Notes: generated by a model not told the origin, from the sequence alone. Numbered from the stretch's first letter, positions 31,039-43,191 are shown. The stretch is 64,000 nt of DNA from Stropharia rugosoannulata (GCA_028532985.1 JANCIK010000011.1:2604001-2668000), one strand, 5' to 3'. Program-made: numbers and translations.

Positions 31039-34000
31039 CTAACAGCCGTCGTACTACACAAATATACATTAGCTATCATTATTAACATTAAAATGGGAAA
31101 CCATTTTACCATGGAATTCTTCGGTTTTTCATAAGGCCACGCTGTAGCATTCACATCTACACCGTAAAATATGAAAAGAGATTCAACTATGAACCAAACT
31201 AAAACTAACCGAAATACGCCTGAGGGTGGTTGTTAATGTAATCCGATGTAGGGTAGTTTGGCGGACTACATCCATAATTTTGCTGGCCCTTACGCTGGTA
31301 AACGCGCACATAATCGAACTTGAGCTCAGCGGGGAATATCATGGTAGTCAGATCAATCGTCTGCCAATTCTCTAAAAGATGTATCCCGTTAAGAGATCAA
31401 TCGAAGCAAAAATAAAGCGCAGATACGCACTCGAAATGCCCAGATTCAGGACGATGCTCATCGGCTCTTCCGAGATCAACCTCTGGCTAACACCCGAACC
31501 ATTCGGGAGGGGATCGGGGCCAACTGCAGCAGCCGTGACCTGATGTGTCTTTTGCCCATCGACCTGCCATGTGATAACACCGTCCTGACGGTTGTTAGGA
31601 TCTGACCAATATTCGAAACCTGTTGTGGAAGCAAGACAAAGTATGAGCCACCAGGAGACGCATTATATACTCCAGCCAAGGAGCCAGCAGAATAAACACG
31701 TACCCAAGGTATGGTACACCGCACCCGAGCCCTGGAACATATCTTCGGGTAGCACCGTCAACGCTGAGATACTCTGCTGAACGGCACTTCCATGGAATGT
31801 ATTGCCACGGGTGGTAGTGGTGTTAAAGTTTGTCCAGTCACCGGTATCGTTGAACGCCTGGTAGTCATGCGCAAATGGTCCGAACTGTGAACTCTGTGAC
31901 ACAACCTGCACGATGGGAATGTTTTTGTCTTTCTCCGTTTCGAAGATATCAATCTCAGGCGCCCCGCGTCCTTTGTTCACGCTGGGTCCGGGATGGTCTC
32001 CTCCTGGACATGTACATGCGCTACAATTACGCAAATTAGTTAAGTGTAGAAAATGCATATACGAAGTAGGACGTACGATACGCGCTGACCACTCAACCAA
32101 CTCAGCTCAAAATTATTCGTAGAGCGCGACTTATCTGAATGGAGGGCAGCCGCTGGACCAGAACCATCCTTATATGTTTGGTTTGGGAAAGTGCCGACAT
32201 CGCAAGAGTCGTACCTATATGACAGAAAATAGCGGGATCATTAGTCGACGAATGGATCACAAAATAAACTACACACGTATATGGCCACATCCCATCTGTC
32301 GAGCCCAGATATCCCGGTCGTCCAAGGTTTCCCATTGTCCATGCACCAGGCCACTATGTCCCATAAAATAAGCAGTCAGTAACGTTTCTTCATCCACTGC
32401 GCACCCACCACCCCAAAGCAGAAACACTCACGTAACCTTGGGTCGACTGATCCGGGCCTGGGAAGGTCACCGACACCTCAATGTATCCGGTCGTAAAGCA
32501 GAATTTATTCCACGACTGGAGCATGCCCGAGCGGTAGTCGAGCCCATGGTTGTCAGCTTCTGTGAATGGAGCGGTAGAATTCGGGGTAACACCGGCTTGC
32601 GTCGTCGATGTGGAGTCCATTGTGATTACCAGGGCTCCATCTCGGGTAGTCACCTGCAATGGATCATACCATTCAAGATCTTGCGTAGAGCCATACCAAA
32701 GGTCAACCGCTTCCCAGAACGGGTCGTCGCCTGAACAAATTTGAGTGGGTAAGTATACAATATTGACTGCGAGAAATAAACGATGAAAAGAATGGAGGTA
32801 GAAATCAGAAACTAAAAAAAAGAAAGATCAAGATCAAGCGTATCATGGATCATGCAATGGATGGGGAGAGTGCGTCGCAATATGGCTGATCTTCCGCACA
32901 GCACCGAGGATGAAGGTAAGTTCTGTATCTCCATCGACACCGCAACCGCCCCGCTGCGCGTCATACGTGACGGAGAAAGGCAGAACAGCTGACATGAACG
33001 CACTGGCTACGCCCAGGCTGCTCAACATCGCCCGGTCCCACCGTCCTAAAAATAAATACCGGCCCGAAAATAGCACGAATGCTTCCGATTTTGCACGAGA
33101 ACCACCAGCGGACGCATGTCGGCAAACGATGACATAAGGAAGGATGACCTGAGCCGGACCAGCTCGCCGTCTTCCCCTGTCCCTGGAGCACCTGGCAGCG
33201 AGAAGTTTCCACTCCAGGGCAACGCTAGAAACGCTAGAATTACAATGCAAACAAGCCATGTGCACCACACGGAATCGGAGTGAAGCAGCAGTGAAACCGC
33301 GACGCCCGGAGACGGAAAAAGCCATTCTCTTGGCATCGAGGAGAGCGATAGGGACGCGGATATTGATGGCCGTGGTGCGACTGATCACCACATTGAATGA
33401 AACAAATGAAAATAGGCCAATGGGTAATCATGCCCTGTCGCAGAAGCGCATAGATACGCCGCGCAGAGCACTCGAAAGCTGCAGAAGCGGGCCATGAGAC
33501 AAGGGAGACAAAAAAAGCCACAGGCAGAACCAACATTCCACCAGTTCGCAGGCTAGTACGGCGCGCTAAGCCTTGCAATGTCCATAATAGGGCTGGTCAT
33601 AGAAGCGCTTGAACAACGTGATCGCTGTCATCGAAAAGAAATATAGAACGGAGGCAAACACCACGTATCACTAGAAGGGTGATAAAAACGGAACGGGTAT
33701 AAAGAAAGATCGACGTGATGTGGCAACGAATACTTCCCAAGAATAAGGGAAATGGCAGGCAGCAACGAATGGAATAAAATGAAAATGAAAATGTGCAAGG
33801 GGAATGAGGGGAAGATCACAAGAGGGGAAGCACGCACCGGGATAAAATGTCCTCCCAGGTTTGTTGAACTCATCCGAGAATACTAGTTCGTAATCAAATC
33901 CGTCGAAACCTGTACGTGATTTGGCACTATCTGGTGTCTCGGGGTCGACTAGTTCAGGCATTTGGAACCTGTCGCGTATATGCTGTTAGTAAACACAATG

Positions 34001-35215
34001 GAAGGCGGGGGACAGAGCTTACAAAACAGCTGCCTGTCCTGTAGCATTGATTCGAATGTTGCCCTCGATGGCTTCGTTTCTTTTCTCGTCGCGGAAGAAG
34101 GTGAGCAGAGGATACAGTAAGAATAAAGATAGCAAAGCCAGGACAAGAAAGATGAGAACTGAAAAGTTGACTACTCCACGCCAGGGGAATGACTTTGGCG
34201 CGTGATAGGGTTTTCCATCAGGGCCAATTGGAACGATTTTCTTCTTTGACGGGGTGGGAGTAGATTGCCCATCCTTGTCGTAGCGCGGGGACCGCTGTTG
34301 CGGGTTCTTCAGACCTGCATTGGGATCGTGTAGATAGTCTTCTTCGTCCGCATCACCATCGTCCTGAAAGGGGTCGTACGCATATGGGATAAGCCCACGC
34401 ACGCTGCCACCAACACCCAGTCCCCTATCACCCATTCCACCAGGGCCCGATGGGTACTTGCTGTCTGCAAGCGACATGATCGAGTCTCCTGACGATGAAG
34501 CGACGCTGTTGCGGTTCGAAAACATCCTCGGGGGGAGGAGCAATGGTTCGCTGCCCGATGCAGACTTGGCAGACTTGGTGGACCCGCTGGTGGAGTCCGC
34601 AAGGCGGTAGAGGACCATGGATCCATGCGTACCCAGAGATGGAGGAAAGGCAGACGTGTGGGGACCCGAACCCAGCCCTAACGTGGTGATGACGCCGTCG
34701 GAAGATAGCTCGTGGTTGGAGTGCGCAGACGCAAAGCCATGAGAGGAGTTGGATACCACCCTAAAGGAGCCCCGCGACGCAGGCCGTGAGCCGGAGCCGG
34801 TGACGCTGCGCGGCAGAGGAGCACCCCCACCGACGAATGGATTCGACGCTGACACGGACGAGCTTGTCGATGACGGATATGAGGCGCTATTCGGATTTGG
34901 GGCGGGCGTGTGCCGGCTATTCGCTCCTAGGGGGGATGCATTGGTAGGCACAAAACTCCCCGCACTCCCACTCCTGCCGACGACCCCGCCACGATTGACC
35001 TCGATATACTCCTGCGATGTGAGCAGCTGCTCTTGTTGATGCGCAAAGCCCGTCGCGACGGACGGCGACGCTAGTAGACGGCTGTCCTCGGGGTGGTTTG
35101 GCGTCGGGAGCCCTGAGTACTGCCGGGGAGTGACGGGGACCCCAGGCTGCACGACTTCCGCATATTGTCCTTCGCCACTGTCGGTAGGGCTGGACCTGCG
35201 TTGTGAAGACGACAT
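31039..35215 (-). CDS. KRE6: KRE6/SKN1 beta-1,6-glucan synthesis protein
   Basis: Ten exons (high to low): 34023-35215, 33838-33968, 32432-32730, 32277-32353, 32077-32214, 31704-32020, 31431-31619, 31210-31371, 31110-31156, 31039-31053; 855 residues. It is a type II Golgi/ER membrane protein with a GH16-like lumenal domain needed for cell-wall beta-1,6-glucan. The cytosolic N-terminal 340 or so residues are Ser-rich. A single membrane helix follows ('[20 protein letters not shown]'). The lumenal domain shows '[12 protein letters not shown]', '[20 protein letters not shown]', '[20 protein letters not shown]', the GH16-type 'APEIDIFE', and the conserved end '[15 protein letters not shown]' built from the last two exons. 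Intron 2 is 1,107 bp, about twenty times longer than the other introns in this window. Confidence 0.92.
32731..33837 (-). other. 1.1-kb intron of KRE6
   Basis: The donor is gtgcgt and the acceptor ttcag. The flanking exons join 'PGRTFYPG' to '[13 protein letters not shown]' in phase, so the boundaries are well fixed. Inside are frames of up to 182 codons with no recognisable motif, and no obvious transposon ends. Confidence 0.75.
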
Positions 35216-37135
35216 TGAAAAAAGCTCCTGTTTTGCTCCTGTCTCCGCAATTACAAGTAGCCTTCGTGGATCAGCGTCTCCGAAGTTAATATAGGAAAGG
35301 GGGAGGCGACGGCGACGACAACAGCGACGACGACGACGACGGAGAGGGCGGGAGGTCGGTGGTGGAGGGGGAGGAGGAAGAAGCGTTGATGAGGTGTGGG
35401 AGTTTCGAGATTCATATGAACCGGTTCGTTCGAATCTGTTCCTTTGATTAAGTCAGCAGCCCGGCTCACTGCGAGGCCTCCTCCCATCCCTCTCGAGTCT
35501 CTAAACAAATTTCCAAGGCGATATCCATCAAAACATTCAGATGTCTTGCGGGGCCTCTGGCCTCTGAACGCCGTTCCAATATGTACGAAGCACATTCATG
35601 AAAAACTAGCCTGCAAAAGTCCTACAATGGCAATTGAAAGTTCAGGCAAAATTAATCATCACCATCGCTACATCTGCAATCAATTAAATCATATGTATCT
35701 CTTGAAGAAGGCAAGTAAAAACAATAATGTTCCTGGATCAGCTAGAGATGCATCAAAAGCTTCAAAAACGGTTTTGAGATGCTTGATGATTCAACTTCGC
35801 TGACATTTTTTGTATACAATCAACAACCAGCATATGCACATACCATCAGCGTTCAAGATGGATGGGCTGGAGAATATAATGTGTCTCTAACAAAGTGTGA
35901 AATCAAATTGCTACATCAAGTTCACATCAAGGCGCACCCTCCATTATGTATATCCAACTTTCGAAACTTGAATTATGTAGGTGAGCCTTTCTACAATAAA
36001 AACCGGCTATCTCCAATGCCTGATACAGCCGCCAACAGCCGCTACCTCCCACCCGTAAACTTACTCCGATAAACTGGCACATTGTCAACGCTGCCGGAGC
36101 CGGAAAGGCCCATATGGTTTCTTTTGCATACTGCGTATTTCAACTCCGTGGATCTGAAGCTGCTTGAGCTCTGATGTAGATACTACAAACTGCCTACTAT
36201 AGTCGGATATACACACGGAGTAGTGATAATAATAAACCCATCTCTCTAGATCACTCCAATCATTCAAGAGTGCGTGACGCTGCCTGAGTACCACCAAAAA
36301 ATTCTGTTTCTCCACTCAGTGTCCACTTTTGTGGGAGGTGTGTCTTCCATTGAGCTAGTATACAGTGACTATTATATGTCGCAAACAAACTTCATTATTA
36401 AGAGCTAACCAAGCGCCCACAAGGAAGCTGTCTGCTACTTGGTCCAAAAATGAAGCAACTATCACGCCATCTTATCTCCCGTGCCACTCAGCGTCATCTA
36501 TGATGCACTAGTGTAAGTGACTTCAAAGCATATCGCACTAAGTGATGTAACTTCAAGCTCGAAGTATCCTGTATGAGCTCCGAGTGAGGATCTAGCAGTA
36601 CGCTCAGGATAAGAGGCGAATCGAGCCAGTACACGTCGGCTATAGAGCAACATAGAAGTTAGTAGAAACAGGCACGGATGCCTACATAACATAGCCTAGA
36701 ATGCTTCCCACGTGGCACAGCAAAAAGGTACAGTATCTACATACATACTAACGTTTACATGTATGAGTGTGTACACAATATTGGCCCTCAGTCTAGAATA
36801 CTGGGCAGTGGGCATGTCGAAAACAGACATTCTATAAATAGGATACTGCATGGGCGCTGGTAAACACAGATCCTACATAGCAGACTTTGACAAGAGCACC
36901 CATGACAGTGGGCGCGCGTGGTTACAATTGTATGATCAGTTTTGTATCCAGAAAGACCCTCTTTTTTCACTGCGGTATCAGAGGTGCCGTCAGCGTTGTG
37001 ACAGGATTACCAGCATCATAAAACTGTTCATTCAATGCTAAGGAGCTTGTACATTGCAAAAGCATAGAATACCGAAAAACAAAATCTACATATAAAATTG
37101 AAGTGCATACTTGTGCCTCGATGCACTTGTTACGA
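35216..37135. other. 1.9-kb intergenic region, no gene recognised
   Basis: The part next to KRE6 (35290-35390) is a purine-rich gga/gac stretch, likely the KRE6 5' leader or promoter. Two overlapping plus-strand frames (35444-35803 and 35779-36072) show no family motif. I see no RNA gene or transposon. Confidence 0.4.
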
Positions 37136-37836
37136 TTAAAACGTCGTTCCTTGTCCCAGCGCAGAGTTTGTCGAGAGTATATTGTTATTATTGTTCAGCA
37201 TACTGCTGCTGCTTGAGCTTTCGGAGCGGTGATCATCCAGTCTGCGTGTTTGCATTTCGATGAAAATCAGCAGGAGAAACATCTGGTCAAATTCTCTGAC
37301 GCCGTTGGGGAATGTAACTGATGGCTTTTCTGACTCTCCAAACAGATGCGGGAAGTATGAGTTAAACACCGCATGAAATGCACTTGTTGTAAGCTCCTTT
37401 GCCTATACCAAAAGACATTAATGAGCACATAATATTTAACAAATGTGTATATTCTCACCGTCCATTGGGTATTTGAGTATGTAGCCTCGTAACGCGGACC
37501 ATTCGGCTCCCACTGCCATACACGCTCCAGGTTACTGTTCACACAGAATATTTGTCAAATGCCAAGCTGTGATATTCTGACGATAGAGATTTACCTGATG
37601 ATGAATTTTTTCGGCCTCTCTTTAATCGCATGCAAACTTTTCTCCTGTCCAAATAATACAAGCCCCTTCCCCTTCCAAAGAATAGACCCCACTTGCTCGC
37701 CACGGTTGTTTGACAAGATCGTAACGTCCCTACGAGCTTTACTGCTTCGCTTCGTAGAGATGCTAAATACTACATCCGGTTCGACTTGTATGGCTGAGTT
37801 AAGGACGTCTTTCTTGTCGAAGGTATACGTCGTCAT
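37136..37836 (-). CDS. DUF6593-like protein C
   Basis: Exons (high to low) 37595-37836, 37459-37534 and 37136-37402 give 194 residues. Start 'MTTYTFDKKDVLNSAIQVEP'; core 'DVTILSNNRGEQVGSILW', 'GLVLFGQEKSLHAIK', 'ERVWQWEPNGPRYEA'; end 'SVTFPNGVREFDQMFLLLIF'. A Ser/Asn-rich tail finishes 'SALGQGTTF'. Same three-exon structure as copies A and B, with the middle exon again 76 nt. Its 5' leader (37837-37960) is similar to theirs. The TATA region is not recognisable: near 38065-38090 the leader 'acactacgcctgg' is kept but the tataaata position has diverged. Function unknown. Confidence 0.75.
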
Positions 37837-38194
37837 TGTAAGACTGTTACTGTCAGTACTAGAAGTCAAGGTGATATTGGTACAGGACAGTGCCCTACAT
37901 CAGGCTGTATCATACTTATACATTTCAGATGTACAGCATCGGCGAGCGCTCGTGGAGCACATCCAAGGCCTCCGGCCTTGCGCGCTGCATGAAGGTTGAT
38001 TCCGTCCTCAAAATATTTCAGTAATAGTTCAAAGATTCACTTCCAGCTATAATACCCATTTAAATGGGAAGTAGAGGTCCAGGCGTAGTGTAAATGTGCT
38101 AGAGATTGCGGTAAAGGCAAACCACTGGCAGAAATTGTCGCACAGCGAGCTGGAAGAAAATTGTGCTGTCGCGTTGATTCATTAACACTTGTGT

Positions 38195-38480
38195 TGCAGG
38201 GAAAAAATATGGATATATCACCGGGCTAGCCACGTTGTTGACATATTCCTGTACTGCTTAGGAAAAGGAAGAAATCGAGCACTTACGTTCGCCCCCTCAG
38301 CCGCTTTATACGTCTAATGCATATCATAGCATTGAGCAGTACCAAGTTAACGACGCAAATGCAACCATATATTAGGCTCATCAGTTCACATAAATAGAGA
38401 TAATAGAGAGAGTTGTATCTAGTTGATGTATCGTTTGCTGCCTCGTTGACCTGCAATGTTGTCAATATCGCTCTCTAATT
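38195..38480 (-). pseudogene. decayed copy of the multi-pass membrane-protein gene
   Basis: The frame reads 'LQVNEAANDTSTRY' and then 'ELMSLIYGCICVV', matching 'LQINDAANDPLTRY' and 'ALMSLIYGCIYIV' of the gene at 4860-7229. The downstream DNA 'agacgtataaagcggctgag' is also shared. It carries an insertion near 38310-38330 and lacks most of exon 4, although 'acaacgtggctagcc' (end of exon 4) is still present at 38224-38238. It stands immediately upstream of DUF6593 gene C on the same strand. Confidence 0.7.
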
Positions 38481-38701
38481 CAACAATGCATCCGACCATG
38501 TCAGACCACGCTTCCGTGAGAAAATACATCGGCAGATGCCGTGGCAACCTTCGGGACAGGATAACACAAATTTTCAACTTGAATATTACCATGACCATTT
38601 CTCCGTTCCGAACCTCGAGGGGAGGAAACCCACCACATATTAGATTTATCGGGAGGCTTGATGTTAATTAACTTATACACTTAATGATACGGTGAGTAAA
38701 A

Positions 38702-41070
38702 CTACCCCAAAACAATTTCCTTCCATACCGCACCGTCCAATGCTTCATTCAAGCCTTTTATCTCAATAGCTCCTACAGCAACGCGCTCTGCCCATTGTCC
38801 ATCACCTTTCCATTCAATGAGCATGAGACTGTATTTCCACCCAGCCTTCCTATCAAAATCATTTTTGTTTTCAGCCCTTTGTGTCCGACCTTCGCATAGG
38901 ATGATAAATTCGTGGCGTCCAGGAACGTTGTCCTTAAACCAATCTGCGTCCAGCATGACCTCTCCAAGCTCATGGCCGCTGATACCAAATATACCAGCAA
39001 TTTTATACCCGTTGTTCAGCATCCTGGCCCGGTCAGTTTGGGATACGTCAGAGGTCAAGTCACCTAAATTGAATTGAGCCGAGATGGTCCAGAACTGAAG
39101 GAAACCAGAGCCAGGATGAGGATAATAGGAGTCCTCAATATAAATTGGAGCGCCAATGAGCTTCCGGGGTGTTGGCTCTGTGCGGGTGCAGTCGATTGCG
39201 AGTCGCTTCTGCATTCGCTGTGTGGATGCGGCATCCTGTTCCTCCGTTCTTGATTTATCAACGCGAATACAATCATGGGAGTCATGGGCCTTGCGCTGAT
39301 ACCAAATAATCCAGGTACGTTTCGGTTGCGCATCGCGAACGCGAACAATGCTGCGAGTATATACTCGCCATATCTCCGTCCCCGATCGCCCTAACCATCC
39401 TGACCACGACCAGCTAGGTGTTATCTTTCTCCGTGTTTGACGTTCCTTTTGATCCCAGAGAAGAAACCAATCGAAGAGGGTATCTGGGATCCCATGGCAC
39501 AGGTCTGAGCCTAAAGACCTTTTTATAATGTGATTCATGGCCGACAGGGCATGATAGACGTCAGTGTCGTATGTGATGGAGCGACTGGAGTATTCAGATA
39601 TTATCTCTTCAACACTCTCGATGTTGCTTTCGACGTCGTCGTCGGACAATTCATCTATGTCTGGCTGGGAATATTGTCCTTCACAGACTTCATCTTCTCG
39701 GAATTGCTCTATAACTTTGCAGGCGTAGATAACCTGCCCATCCACGAACAGTAATTTTTTTCTCGCCAAAAAGAATTCTTGAAAACTAATACACTCCGTC
39801 AGATTTCAGGTACAATTTTGAAAGAGCTTCGTACGCACGTCCAGGCTCGACTGATGTACACAGTGTCTTCTAAAGAGTTCTGGTAGAGTTGCTTGAATGC
39901 CAACCTAAAACCTGGGGATATTTCTTGTAAACTAGACTGGTTACGTTTGGTCCCAGTATATAATCCAGGGAGTTCGGAATGAGCGTCCACCCCACAAGCG
40001 GCTATCATTACGAAGGTAGCGGCGCCGTAGATGTGAGCCATCTTTGCAAGTGACTGCTTTTTAGTTCCCCCTTCCCCGTCATCGTCTTGAATAATGCAAA
40101 GACTGTCGATCCAGATATAGCGCATATGCAGCTGCTCAACGACGTGCATTGCGTCACGAATGGTGCGTGGAACTCTGTGGGAAATGTCTGGTTCATCCAG
40201 CGACCCAGGTCTTCGCAGAGCTAATACATTACTCTTCAGTGTCCTGAGTATAGAGAGAGGATCGATGGGGCCCCATACGTAGCTCAAGGCAACGTAGTTG
40301 CAATTCGGCGGTGGACTAGTCAAGCATTTGTCGATGACATCGATTACTTGAAATGATGGTAGTTCGTCGAGAATGTCGGCTCCGTGATGTTCGAGGTCAG
40401 GATGAGGCCCCCAGCATTGATCTCTATGCAGTGACCTGCACGTATCTATCCACCTTCGCACCATAGCAAAGTGGATCTGGTCGCCTATAATGCGAGGAAG
40501 TAGCGATTTATGTGTCGTAGGTGCGTCATTTGCAAGTACGCCCATGCGCGTCGGAGCCCAGGGAGGCGTGAAGGTGATGCAGTAGCCGCCTCCTTGTAAT
40601 TCGATGCTGGACGTGAGCCAACGTACATATCGAACGCCGTTTTGAACATTTTCCGAGTCTTCGGAGTCAGGGACTTGGGCTTCTTCGTCCCAAAAGTAGG
40701 TAACTGTAGTAGGCACGCCGTCTTCCTCGTCAGGAATAGTCTTTGGGCCAAGGGATTGAAAAAATAGCCGGCACAGAGGACAAAAGGTTGATTTCGCTCT
40801 TACATCTCGTACCAAACCAAACGTCCCGAATCTGATCTTTCTTTCTGTTGGATCAGCCTTGCCAGGATACCTTGTAACGACAAAATCCCCGGGGGTAAGA
40901 TTTAACTCTGCGCAGGATTCACAAAGGCGGTCATTTGGTCCAGATAAGCATCCAGGGACTGGAAGCAGCGGGGGAGATTTGTCACTCATGGGCTCCCAAG
41001 TAGGCAATGTCAGTTTTACAATAGATAATTCAGGATTAAAATTCGGGTTGACATACATCTGAGCTGTCAT
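38702..41070 (-). CDS. HET-domain (heterokaryon incompatibility) protein 2
   Basis: Exons (high to low) 41057-41070, 39839-40984 and 38702-39785 give 747 residues. Close paralogue of HET 1. Paired Cys motifs 'CESCAELN' and 'CPLCRLF'; HET core 'YVALSYVWGPIDPLSILRTL', 'TIRDAMHVVEQLHMRYIWID', 'SLCIIQDDDGEGG', 'AHIYGAATFVMIAACGVDA'. The C-terminal half contains 'SWSWSGWLGRSG' and ends 'GAVWKEIVLG'. The first ATG opens a frame that runs straight into exon 2. Comparison with HET 1 shows that the segment after the first 14 nt is an intron (gtatgt to gag), so the protein starts M-T-A-Q-I-D-K-S. Presumed role in non-self recognition or cell death; no adjacent partner gene was recognised. Confidence 0.85.
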
Positions 41071-42257
41071 TATCGTGGAGAATGATTAGAGGCAATGAAA
41101 GTTATTCAACTTCTATTTATTGCCGAGTCTTTATACATTCGTGCAGGAGCATAGCATTGCTGGGAATGTGTGGCCAAAATTAGAATTTCTATCCCGAAAT
41201 AACGCACCGTCTGCTTGTCATTGAAGGTGCACAGAAATACCCAAATCAATCTGTTGATAGCTTTGAAAAGATGACACTAGTGAAAGCATCTCATGTACTT
41301 ATGGTAACAATTGCCAGCACTGTTGGCGTGAGCTCAACGTGAGCTTGGGATGAGCTTTAGTAAGCTGTAGAGCGCACAGAAGTGTCACGTTGAATCCTGA
41401 CATTTCTGTATTTGATTTAATTAATAGTATTTAAGTGACAGTTAAAGCATAATGTATGCGCTATAAATGTGTTGAAAATTAAACCGGAAAGGATGTGAGA
41501 GGCGAAGTTTAAATGTGTTCCTAGCTTGGGCGCTTAATTTACATAATGCCAAGGTCAGGTTTTCGTGGGAATTAATCGGAATATGCCGCAGCGACTTAGA
41601 ATACACTGGCAGGAAGAGACAAACTATTGCTATCTTTCATACAACCACCATCTCCATTCTGATTCTCTCCGACTCAGCGGCCTTTTGACCCTCTTCCTTC
41701 CTCCCTACATTAGAACGTTTATGACTTTTGGTATTCTTCAATGCACCGGGCATCTACATCACAGGCGACTCTTGGGCGACTCCTGGAACTTGACGACTCA
41801 GGAAATAGCGCATATATTCACTAGGTACATGCTAAGAAGCACGTATTCCACCTAAATTACTGACAACCGCCTTTCTATTCTTGCTCAGGGCCGTGGTAGT
41901 GAGGCCTGAGGCCTGAGGCTCGAAGGTCCCATATATAACAGGTCGTAAGGCGTCAACGAGGTGAATGAATATTCTCGTTTATCTTGGTGAAGCATAGAAA
42001 ATTGCGTATTGATGTACACTATGTAAGAGGGAGATTTTGCATCAAGCCAAGTAACAGCCCCCCTGTTTCTGTCCAAGTCTGTAATCTCGGTAGATGTGTT
42101 GTCCTCGTAACATGCCTAATGCAATTAATATACGCCCCTTCTCAACCCCTTCTCATAAGTGATCCACTTAAAGAACATGGTAGGACCTCGGCAAACTCCG
42201 GTCTTCTCAGATACCAATAACGCTCACGTGGCCCTTGCGTTCCTGCCTCCGACCACC
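41071..42257. promoter_or_regulatory. divergent intergenic region, HET 2 and coiled-coil gene
   Basis: About 1.2 kb lies between divergently transcribed genes. Frames are short and unsupported. Around 41906-41930 a short direct repeat of gcctgag occurs. No mobile element ends were recognised. Confidence 0.35.
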
Positions 42258-43060
42258 ATGTCTTCATCAACAGTAACAATTGGGCCTATGTCTGAATATG
42301 CGCGAAATGTTCGGCCTCCACCAAGTCCAAGCAATCCGCCTTCTGCTGCTGATATAGCCCAATCTGTATTATATAAACATCAAATGGTCGACCTGCTAAG
42401 TAAGTACAACTTGGAACTTTCTGCACTTCGCCATATGCTGATCCGGTTTTGGTGCAGAGGTGGGAAAAGTGACAAATGATGATGTTATGGCGTGTATAGA
42501 CTATGAAAACGCCTTGCTCGAAAGTCGCCAAGGTCAGTTTGCCACTCCCGGCTCATCCACTGAACAGAACTGGTTACCACACATACCAGGAGCTGCGCCT
42601 CCATGGTTCGAGAGCGCCATGTCAAGGCATTTAGACCCCATCAGGGACGACATTAAGACCCTCAAGGACGACGTTAACGCCCTCAAGGGCGATGTTCAGT
42701 CCCTCAAGGACGACGTTAACACCATCAAGGATGACGTTAAGACGGTCAAGGACGACATGAAGGCCGCTAAAATTCAGCAAAACAAAACTCTGCGTATAGC
42801 AGCTTTGGTACATACTGCATATATTCTTCGTTCTGACAAACATAAATATACTGACATATCCTAGACATTTAACGCGTCGCAACCGAATGGCGTCGAATTT
42901 CCCCTAGCAGCAGTGCCCAATGAACATGGGACTGATATACCTGTATGTACTCATATCTGCTAGCATTTTCCTACTGTATTATGTCCCTCACCAGCGCGAC
43001 CTTGGCTCACGCCCACTAGCACAGGTTATAGCGGATCTTACCTTCCATCTTGGTTTATGA
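42258..43060 (+). CDS. coiled-coil protein, Mug135-like family
   Basis: Exons 42258-42399, 42458-42807, 42865-42942 and 42995-43060 give 211 residues. The N-terminal block ('NPPSAADIAQSVLYKHQMVD', 'VTNDDVMACIDYENALLESR') and 'APPWFESAMSRHLDPIRDDI' are the pattern I associate with Agaricomycete proteins that carry a Mug135-like C-terminal domain; this assignment is from memory and moderate. Six heptads of the form DDVxxhK follow at residues about 110-151 and should form a coiled coil. The C-terminal domain starts 'TLRIAALTFNASQPNGVEFP' but its expected last 30 or so residues are replaced by an unrelated ending ('RDLGSRPLAQVIADLTFHLG'), so it may be truncated. An in-frame ATG at 42177 is an alternative start. 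Confidence 0.6.
42646..42771 (+). repeat. six 21-bp units encoding heptads
   Basis: Six consecutive 21-nt units, each with a gacgac/ggcgat start and a [ctc/atc/gtc]aag end, encode DDIKTLK, DDVNALK, GDVQSLK, DDVNTIK, DDVKTVK and DDMKAAK. The unit matches one coiled-coil heptad exactly, so copy-number change would keep both the frame and the heptad register. Confidence 0.8.
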
Positions 43061-43172
43061 AAAGATTTGGCATAGACTCCAGGTTGTATGATTGGCTCCT
43101 ATAGATGTACATGGATAGACATGGATAGATGTATACTAGCGCGCCGTTAGAGAAATATTAGCTCACTCCATA

Positions 43173-43191
43173 ATGCGCCTGAAAGGCGCAT
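43173..43191. repeat. short perfect inverted repeat
   Basis: The sequence atgcgcct, a 3-nt loop, then aggcgcat lies about 110 bp after the stop of the coiled-coil gene. It could fold as a small hairpin in the transcript 3' region; function unknown. The rest of 43061-43478 shows nothing else. Confidence 0.45.

Noticed and set aside
32101..32214. Suspected 1-nt frameshift in KRE6 exon 5
   Set aside because: On re-reading the bases the frame is continuous ('[20 protein letters not shown]'); the suspicion came from a misread base.
32843..33391. 182-codon minus-strand frame inside the KRE6 intron
   Set aside because: It has no recognisable motif, and the flanking KRE6 exons join in phase without it. 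It is kept only as part of the long-intron observation.
42631..42882. Leu/Val-rich minus-strand frame with apparent repeats
   Set aside because: It is the antisense shadow of the heptad repeat in the coiled-coil gene.
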